From NCBI GenBank assembly GCA_963542015.1, contig CAUTUX010000028.1, positions 1 through 9,202 of the forward strand: 9,202 nt of DNA. The letters run 5' to 3'. The position numbers were made by a program, and so were the translations under genes. Source of the DNA: CAUTUX01 sp963542015 (lineage in GTDB: Bacteria > Bacillota > Clostridia > Christensenellales > CAG-917). Under the pieces are notes generated by a model. The model had not been told where the DNA came from. It was given only the letters and a program-made list of their open reading frames with translations, and searched no databases. This document shows, one piece after another, positions 5,012 through 9,202 of the stretch. Each line of letters starts with the position of its first letter. The first letter of the stretch is position 1.

Positions 5012-6427
5012 TATATTCAACTCAGCCAATAAAGCAATTTTCTTTTTTGTCATAATACTAATAATCCATTTACCAAAAGAAAATGTTTTATAAGTTTTAG
5101 CTAGTTCATTAAGTAGCCCTCTAATAGACATTCCTTTCAAATGCGGATTACCTTCTATGACATGTAGAATCCTGGAATAAATAATCATTTCCAATTGTAT
5201 AAAGAACTCATTTCCTAGTATTGATTTCAAGTTATGTTTTCTCTCAACGCCTTCATTTAGTGATGATTTTTCAATCCTAATGTTCTCTTCAATAATCCAG
5301 CGTTCCTTGTAATATTTATAAGGTTCATCTGTTTCGAAATCGCAGTTTGAACAAAATGCAATTACGCCAAATAACGATTCTTTCTTTTCTATATTCTCAA
5401 AAGTGTAACCTTCTTTGTTTCTATTAATATTTGAAAGATAGTTGCTTTCTTGCTTTGCTGAAATAAATGGGTCTTTATAGCAATACATCATAGAATTGTT
5501 GTAAGGTATCTTAAAACATTTGATTAGTTTTTCATTGAACTTGAATGTCTCTGAGAATTTATTTTGTTCTAGTATTGTTTGCAAATCTTTAGAATTGTCG
5601 TTCATAGGCATAATAAACTTAATGTTGTTTTCAATAAGATATTCTATATTGGCTTTGCTGTTGAACCCCTTATCTATGATAATTACCGTGTTTTCAAGGT
5701 TGAATTTTGATAAAACGGCTATAAATGCTTGTTTATCAATTACATTTCCAGGAATCACCTCGGAATATACAGGCTCCCTATTTGTTACATCATATACCTT
5801 CATTTTGCAGATTTGCTTTCTCTTTGTTTGCTTGTATTTACGTCCATACTCTGAAAAAGGGGTGTTCCCGTCATTAACAATTGTTGTCCCATCAAATATG
5901 AGAATCCTATGGTCTTTAAGCCTTTGTATTAAAAACTCTTTGTTGTGATTGTCATATTCCCCAAGGCTTTGTGTAAAATCGGCAATCGTATTCTTTGACA
6001 TCGGAATGTCTGGATATACTTCGGAAATATAACTATGTATGTAATTATCTTGAAAAGCTGTATATTGATTCCCATAAAGAATCCTTAAGAGAGTATATAC
6101 AAAAATCCTGATTCCTTTCTCTTTCCCAAAAAATCCAACAAGGTCATCCTTAAGATCAAGTCCAAGATTATTAACAAACTGAAAATCACCATAGATTTTC
6201 ACTCCAGGTCTGTCATGCAAATCTCTATCTTTGTCTTCAACATAAACATATTTGCCATCAACTTCTTCAATATTACCTATATATGGCAATGACTTTTTAT
6301 AAGGTTTCTTCGTCTCTGAATTCCATAAACTTATATATGGTACGACTCGATATTTGCCACCATACAATCTAACTTCCGTTTTATCAGGTCTTTCAACTGC
6401 TTTAATTTCGTTTGGTATTAGTCCCAT
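5000..6427 (-). CDS. DDE transposase, IS1634 family (IS4 superfamily)
   Basis: This 475-residue transposase should cut and move the surrounding element. The catalytic residues are all visible: first Asp at 179 in IFDGTT, second Asp at 252 in VIIIDKGFNS, and Glu380 within the IS4-type signature Y-(2)-R-(3)-E-(6)-K (Tyr373, Arg376, Glu380, Lys387). The long beta-rich stretch between the second Asp and the Glu is typical of this superfamily. The N-terminal part (about 15-70) resembles the strand-rich start common in IS1634-type transposases. The start is well fixed: AAAGGAGG lies about 6 nt upstream of the ATG on the minus strand. The length is slightly below the 500-600 I would expect for IS1634, but both ends look complete. 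No frameshift or early stop is present, so the element is probably functional. Confidence 0.93.
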   Translation of the reverse strand: MGLIPNEIKAVERPDKTEVRLYGGKYRVVPYISLWNSETKKPYKKSLPYIGNIEEVDGKYVYVEDKDRDLHDRPGVKIYGDFQFVNNLGLDLKDDLVGFFGKEKGIRIFVYTLLRILYGNQYTAFQDNYIHSYISEVYPDIPMSKNTIADFTQSLGEYDNHNKEFLIQRLKDHRILIFDGTTIVNDGNTPFSEYGRKYKQTKRKQICKMKVYDVTNREPVYSEVIPGNVIDKQAFIAVLSKFNLENTVIIIDKGFNSKANIEYLIENNIKFIMPMNDNSKDLQTILEQNKFSETFKFNEKLIKCFKIPYNNSMMYCYKDPFISAKQESNYLSNINRNKEGYTFENIEKKESLFGVIAFCSNCDFETDEPYKYYKERWIIEENIRIEKSSLNEGVERKHNLKSILGNEFFIQLEMIIYSRILHVIEGNPHLKGMSIRGLLNELAKTYKTFSFGKWIISIMTKKKIALLAELNIPIA

Positions 6428-6432
6428 TTTTG

Positions 6433-6472
6433 CCTCCTTTTATTATAGCGTCCACGCATATAATAGTAACAA
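6433..6472 (-). promoter_or_regulatory. Ribosome site and possible promoter of the transposase gene
   Basis: On the minus strand, AAAGGAGG (6440 to 6433) is a near-perfect ribosome site that decides the ATG at 6427. Just upstream is a perfect TATAAT (6447 to 6442). A weak TTGTTA (6472 to 6467) with a long 19-nt spacer could be its -35 box. The ribosome site is certain, but the promoter would overlap the leader and is tentative. Confidence 0.5.
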
Positions 6473-6600
6473 AATTTAAAGGTATTTGCAACTAAAAAAG
6501 GCATATTCTTTGTCTTTTGGATCAAAATATGTCTTTGATTTTGAGCAACCTTTTTGTTTTGCTCTTGTTTTATATGATTTTAGGCTGTTTTTGTTAAATT

Positions 6601-6629
6601 CCTATAGCGTGAGGGTTGGGAAATTACTA
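6601..6629 (+). repeat. Right terminal inverted repeat of the insertion sequence
   Basis: It runs from CCTATAGCGTGAG to GGGAAATTACTA and mirrors 4983-5011 with two mismatches (6614-6615). The exact copy of the target sequence begins at the next base. Confidence 0.92.
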
Positions 6630-6635
6630 ATCCTA
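6630..6635. repeat. Target-site duplication, right copy (ATCCTA)
   Basis: This exact copy of 4977-4982 directly follows the right inverted repeat and lies 9 nt from the stop codon of the minus-strand membrane-protein gene. Confidence 0.9.
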
Positions 6636-6644
6636 AAAAAGCAC

Positions 6645-7412
6645 TCAAACCACTTTAATATCGTTAAGTTTTTCTTTAGCTATCAATACCGATATGGTTC
6701 TTTCTTCTTTTGTAAAATTAAACACATTTGGAAGAAGATTTTTATGAATATTTTTGATTGGTGGTTCTTCATTGTCTATAACATGTAAGGTGTCTCCTTT
6801 TTTCACCAATCTAACCTGATTTTTAAATGCTTCCCAATAGATAAATGATAAAGTTTCAAGGTTTTGTACAGCTTGCACTCCATATTTTGTTACGCTAGGT
6901 GATTTTTCATATAGTTTAATCGTATATTTGGTTTTAGAAGCATCAATTTTTTTAATCTCAGATAGCGTATCATCTAAACTTTTTTCCTCATCTGTAGGTT
7001 TTATGTATTTTTCTAGTAGAACCCTGTTTTTGTAGAGGTAATAACCATATTTTTCGTAAAAGTTATTATTTTCAATAGATAATCCCTTTTTATTTTGTAC
7101 ATATTTATTTATTGTTTTCGAATTTTGAAAAATAATTAAAAAAGATACAAGAAGTATTACTCCAGCTATAATTGTAGCTAAGGATGAATATTGTATTATC
7201 TGTTTATTTTTTTTGTTTGTTACGAGTATGGAAACAAAAAATAATATTAATGTTAGGTTAATCATTAGCACACCCACCATCAAAATGGCTATTCGTTCTG
7301 TTTTAAATACAGCAGGCAAATAAATTGCATATAGTAAGGCAAAGATAGCTGTAAGTGAAAATATTGTTAGGAAAATCATTGATGCAATTTTTATCTTTAC
7401 GGCTTTTTCCAT
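6645..7412 (-). CDS. Unknown three-helix membrane protein with a C-terminal soluble domain
   Basis: I do not recognise a family for this 255-residue protein. Three hydrophobic helices are clear at about 10-33, 41-65 and 75-96. Positive charges at the N terminus and in NKKNK (66-70) suggest an inside N terminus, which would put the C-terminal domain (about 97-255) outside the cell. That domain is charged and looks globular, with a Tyr/Lys-rich stretch (119-136), no cysteine pairs and no recognisable catalytic motif. Translation start is supported by AGAGGTTG about 5 nt upstream of the ATG on the minus strand. The gene is divergent from dnaB across an 80-nt gap and was convergent with icd before the insertion sequence arrived. 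No clear promoter could be found for it in the shared gap. Confidence 0.82.
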   Translation of the reverse strand: MEKAVKIKIASMIFLTIFSLTAIFALLYAIYLPAVFKTERIAILMVGVLMINLTLILFFVSILVTNKKNKQIIQYSSLATIIAGVILLVSFLIIFQNSKTINKYVQNKKGLSIENNNFYEKYGYYLYKNRVLLEKYIKPTDEEKSLDDTLSEIKKIDASKTKYTIKLYEKSPSVTKYGVQAVQNLETLSFIYWEAFKNQVRLVKKGDTLHVIDNEEPPIKNIHKNLLPNVFNFTKEERTISVLIAKEKLNDIKVV

Positions 7413-7427
7413 GACAACCTCTTAACA

Positions 7428-7456
7428 TTGAATTTAGGTAACATAATATATATAAT
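7428..7456 (+). promoter_or_regulatory. Promoter of dnaB
   Basis: TTGAAT (7428-7433), a 17-nt spacer and a perfect TATAAT (7451-7456) make a strong housekeeping promoter. The predicted transcription start is near 7463, leaving a leader of about 30 nt. AAAGGA (7481-7486) lies 6 nt before the ATG at 7493. Confidence 0.75.
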
Positions 7457-7492
7457 AAATCAATAGAAATTTTTAAACAAAAAGGACAAATA

Positions 7493-8968
7493 ATGCCAAA
7501 AGAAGTTATACCTAAAATTCCATTTGATATAGAAGCAGAAAAGCTTCTTCTTGCTGATATTTTAGGATTCCCAGATGATACAACTGAATATGTTCGAAAA
7601 CTTAATCCGTCGTATTTTTACTACAAACCACATGAAATTTTATTTGAGATTTGTAAAAAAATATACAGCATGGGGAGTGTTCCAGAATATGTAACAGTTG
7701 TCGATGCTCTAAACAAGTTACCATCAAGACCGCAAGAACTTTCAGATGAATATTTAAGTGAGTTATTTACTCTTGCATATTCACTTTCTGGTATTGACGA
7801 TCACTTTAGAATTGTTAAAGAGAAGTATATTTTACGAAATTTAATCCAGACAGGTCAGAAGGTTATTAAAATAGGTAATACGGCAACGGATGCCGATCAG
7901 GCATTATCTGATGTAGTTCAAGAGATTACAGCCTTAACAGAAGAAACTGATTCTGGAGAAATGGTTGGGGGCAAAGCCGTTTTTCAAGAAACAATTGATG
8001 AAATAATGGACAACCAGAATGGTAAATATAAAAAGGGATTGAATACTGGATTTAAACAATTAGACTGGACCATAAAAGGATTGACTAAAGGCGAGTTGAT
8101 TTTATTGGCGGCACGACCTAGTGTAGGAAAAACTGCGTTTGCATTGAATATTATTGCAAATATCGCAAGAGCCAATGATGATAAGGTTATCGCAATGTTT
8201 TCTTTAGAAATGGCTGCACCTTTACTCATGAAAAGAATGATTTCATACGCCACAAGAATTCCGTTGAGCCCACTTGGTAAGGCAGGTGGCGTTAAACCTT
8301 CTGAAATGGCAGCTGTGATGGGATACAAGGCTGTATTGACGGGGAAGAATAGTAAGAATAAAGCTTTTGATAAAATATACTTTGATGATAATGCGGTTGT
8401 AACTCCTTTAGACATACAGTCAAAATGTCAGAGATTGAAAAGAGAAGTTGGACTTGATCTGATAGTTATAGACTACTTGCAGTTAATGAATTCTGATAAA
8501 AATGCAAAATCTAAAAATGAAGAAGTTAGCGAAATAACTAGAAAACTAAAGATTTTAGCTAGAAAATTAGAAGTTCCTATATTGTTGTTATCACAAGTTT
8601 CAAGAGCGTCCGACGCCAGAGGCATTAAGGATCACTCACATAGATTGAGCGATTTACGTGATTCTGGTGCAATTGAACAGGATGCAGACGTTGTAATGTT
8701 TTTATATAAACCATCGCAGTATGAAGAGACGGCACCTGAAAATAAAGTAATTTTGCAAATTAAGAAAAATAGGAATGGACAACAGAGAGATATCAATCTT
8801 GTTTGGGAAGGTGCAGTAACAGCATTCTGGGAAGCTGTGGATGAAAATTCATATAATGTTGAAAATACCAAACAGGCAGAGTCAGCAGTGGTAGCAGTTA
8901 TAAATGATGACTTTGATTTTGAAGGAAAAAATACAAAGGATGATAAATCCGAAGAACTGGATTATTAA
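7493..8968 (+). CDS. dnaB: Replicative DNA helicase DnaB (DnaC in Bacillus nomenclature)
   Basis: The hexameric helicase unwinds DNA at the replication fork and works with primase and the helicase loader. The N-terminal domain (about 10-150) opens with PFDIEAEKLLLADIL, the counterpart of the usual NLEAEQAVLG. The linker is followed by the RecA-like motor domain with Walker A ARPSVGKTAF (207-216), FSLEM containing catalytic Glu239, Walker B LIVIDYLQLM (323-332), LLLSQVSRASDAR with sensor Gln368, RLSDLRDSGAIEQDADVV (384-401) and the arginine-finger region KKNRNG (424-429). All conserved motor motifs are intact, so this looks like the functional chromosomal helicase and not a phage remnant. Its 491 residues run about 30-40 past the usual end, as an acidic tail (NDDFDFEG, then KDDKSEELDY). 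The next gene starts immediately after its stop codon. Confidence 0.96.
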   Translation: MPKEVIPKIPFDIEAEKLLLADILGFPDDTTEYVRKLNPSYFYYKPHEILFEICKKIYSMGSVPEYVTVVDALNKLPSRPQELSDEYLSELFTLAYSLSGIDDHFRIVKEKYILRNLIQTGQKVIKIGNTATDADQALSDVVQEITALTEETDSGEMVGGKAVFQETIDEIMDNQNGKYKKGLNTGFKQLDWTIKGLTKGELILLAARPSVGKTAFALNIIANIARANDDKVIAMFSLEMAAPLLMKRMISYATRIPLSPLGKAGGVKPSEMAAVMGYKAVLTGKNSKNKAFDKIYFDDNAVVTPLDIQSKCQRLKREVGLDLIVIDYLQLMNSDKNAKSKNEEVSEITRKLKILARKLEVPILLLSQVSRASDARGIKDHSHRLSDLRDSGAIEQDADVVMFLYKPSQYEETAPENKVILQIKKNRNGQQRDINLVWEGAVTAFWEAVDENSYNVENTKQAESAVVAVINDDFDFEGKNTKDDKSEELDY

Positions 8969-9202
8969 ATGAAGAATCAAATTAAAATTAAAAAATTTAA
9001 TTCACAAACAATTAAAAAGGGCTACATAAAGAATGTAAAAGACTTCTTTACAGTTTTTGGAATTACTATAGTTCCAGCAATAATATTTTCATTAGCAATT
9101 GTTGTTTTCGGTGCATATATACACAATGAGTTAAATGAATTATTTACTCCGAAATTTGCTGGAAGTGCAGTAGGATTTTTCTTTATGTATATGGGTTTAT
9201 TT
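8969..9202 (+). CDS. N-terminal part of a putative membrane protein, cut by the window edge
   Basis: ATG 8969 directly follows the dnaB TAA (TAAATG), and the frame stays open for all 78 codons to the right edge. The product begins with a lysine-rich segment (MKNQIKIKKF, then KKGYIKNVKDFF). A hydrophobic helix follows at about 29-50 (FGITIVPAIIFSLAIVVFG), and a second starts near 65. The basic N terminus before the first helix suggests a cytoplasmic N terminus. The ribosome site is weak (GAAGAAC in the dnaB end), so translation is probably coupled to dnaB. The family cannot be recognised from this fragment. Confidence 0.7.
   Translation, partial: MKNQIKIKKFNSQTIKKGYIKNVKDFFTVFGITIVPAIIFSLAIVVFGAYIHNELNELFTPKFAGSAVGFFFMYMGLF

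Larger units (their letters stand above)
4983..6629 (-). mobile_element. Complete insertion sequence, IS1634/IS4 superfamily
   Basis: The 1647-bp element is bounded by 29-bp inverted repeats (4983-5011 and 6601-6629, 27 of 29 matching) and a perfect 6-bp target duplication. It carries one transposase gene on the minus strand with all catalytic motifs intact. Between the transposase start and the right repeat (6428-6600) lie only its ribosome site, a possible promoter and AT-rich sequence. Removing the element and one target copy restores a 30-nt gap between the convergent stop codons of icd and the minus-strand membrane-protein gene. The insertion is therefore clean and probably recent. Family placement rests on the transposase signature, the element length and the duplication length. 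Confidence 0.93.

Noticed and set aside
5520..5948. Plus-strand open frame opposite the transposase
   Set aside because: It is a shadow of the transposase gene with no family features.
6486..6788. Plus-strand open frame across the right IS end
   Set aside because: It spans the IS boundary and runs antisense into the membrane-protein gene. It is low-complexity, Phe-rich and lacks a ribosome site.
1..9202. CRISPR arrays, tRNA or rRNA genes, phage structural genes or defence clusters beyond the hsdS fragment
   Set aside because: No spaced repeats, cloverleaf sequences or matching protein motifs were seen on either strand.

Overview
The window looks like a chromosomal segment of a low-GC Gram-positive bacterium, most likely from the Clostridia. 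The evidence is the AT-rich sequence, AGGAGG-type ribosome sites, standard stop codons including TGA, an FMN riboswitch in front of an ECF-type riboflavin transporter gene, a tsaE-tsaB-rimI order typical of Firmicutes, and a eukaryote-like NADP isocitrate dehydrogenase of the type I recall from gut Clostridia. Species cannot be assigned from the sequence alone.

Layout, left to right. (1) Positions 1-611 hold the 3' half of a type I restriction specificity gene (hsdS) that enters from the left edge. (2) A clear sigma-A-type promoter (732-760) and an FMN riboswitch (about 766-869) lead into a tightly packed operon at 892-2958. Its first gene encodes a fusion of the riboflavin transporter substrate-binding subunit RibU with the tRNA t6A-synthesis ATPase TsaE. 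tsaB and rimI follow, joined by 4-nt and 11-nt overlaps. (3) Positions 3049-3681 encode a solo IS607-type MerR/serine-recombinase protein. It has its own strong, apparently leaderless promoter, but the catalytic serine is replaced by asparagine. (4) NADP-dependent isocitrate dehydrogenase lies at 3780-4961. (5) A complete IS1634/IS4-superfamily insertion sequence (4983-6629, 1647 bp) has 29-bp inverted repeats with two mismatches, a perfect 6-bp target duplication (ATCCTA) and an intact transposase on the minus strand. (6) A minus-strand gene (6645-7412) encodes an unknown three-helix membrane protein. (7) The replicative helicase gene dnaB (7493-8968) is divergent from it behind a near-consensus promoter. 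(8) The first 78 codons of a membrane protein gene start directly after the dnaB stop and run off the right edge.

The most notable unit is the riboswitch operon. FMN sensing, riboflavin uptake and the universal t6A tRNA modification are joined both in one transcript and, through the RibU-TsaE fusion, in one polypeptide. The IS landed in what was a 30-nt gap between two convergent stop codons, so it broke neither neighbour. The matching target duplication and intact transposase point to a fairly recent insertion. The IS607-like gene, by contrast, looks like either a decaying relic or a protein kept for DNA binding.
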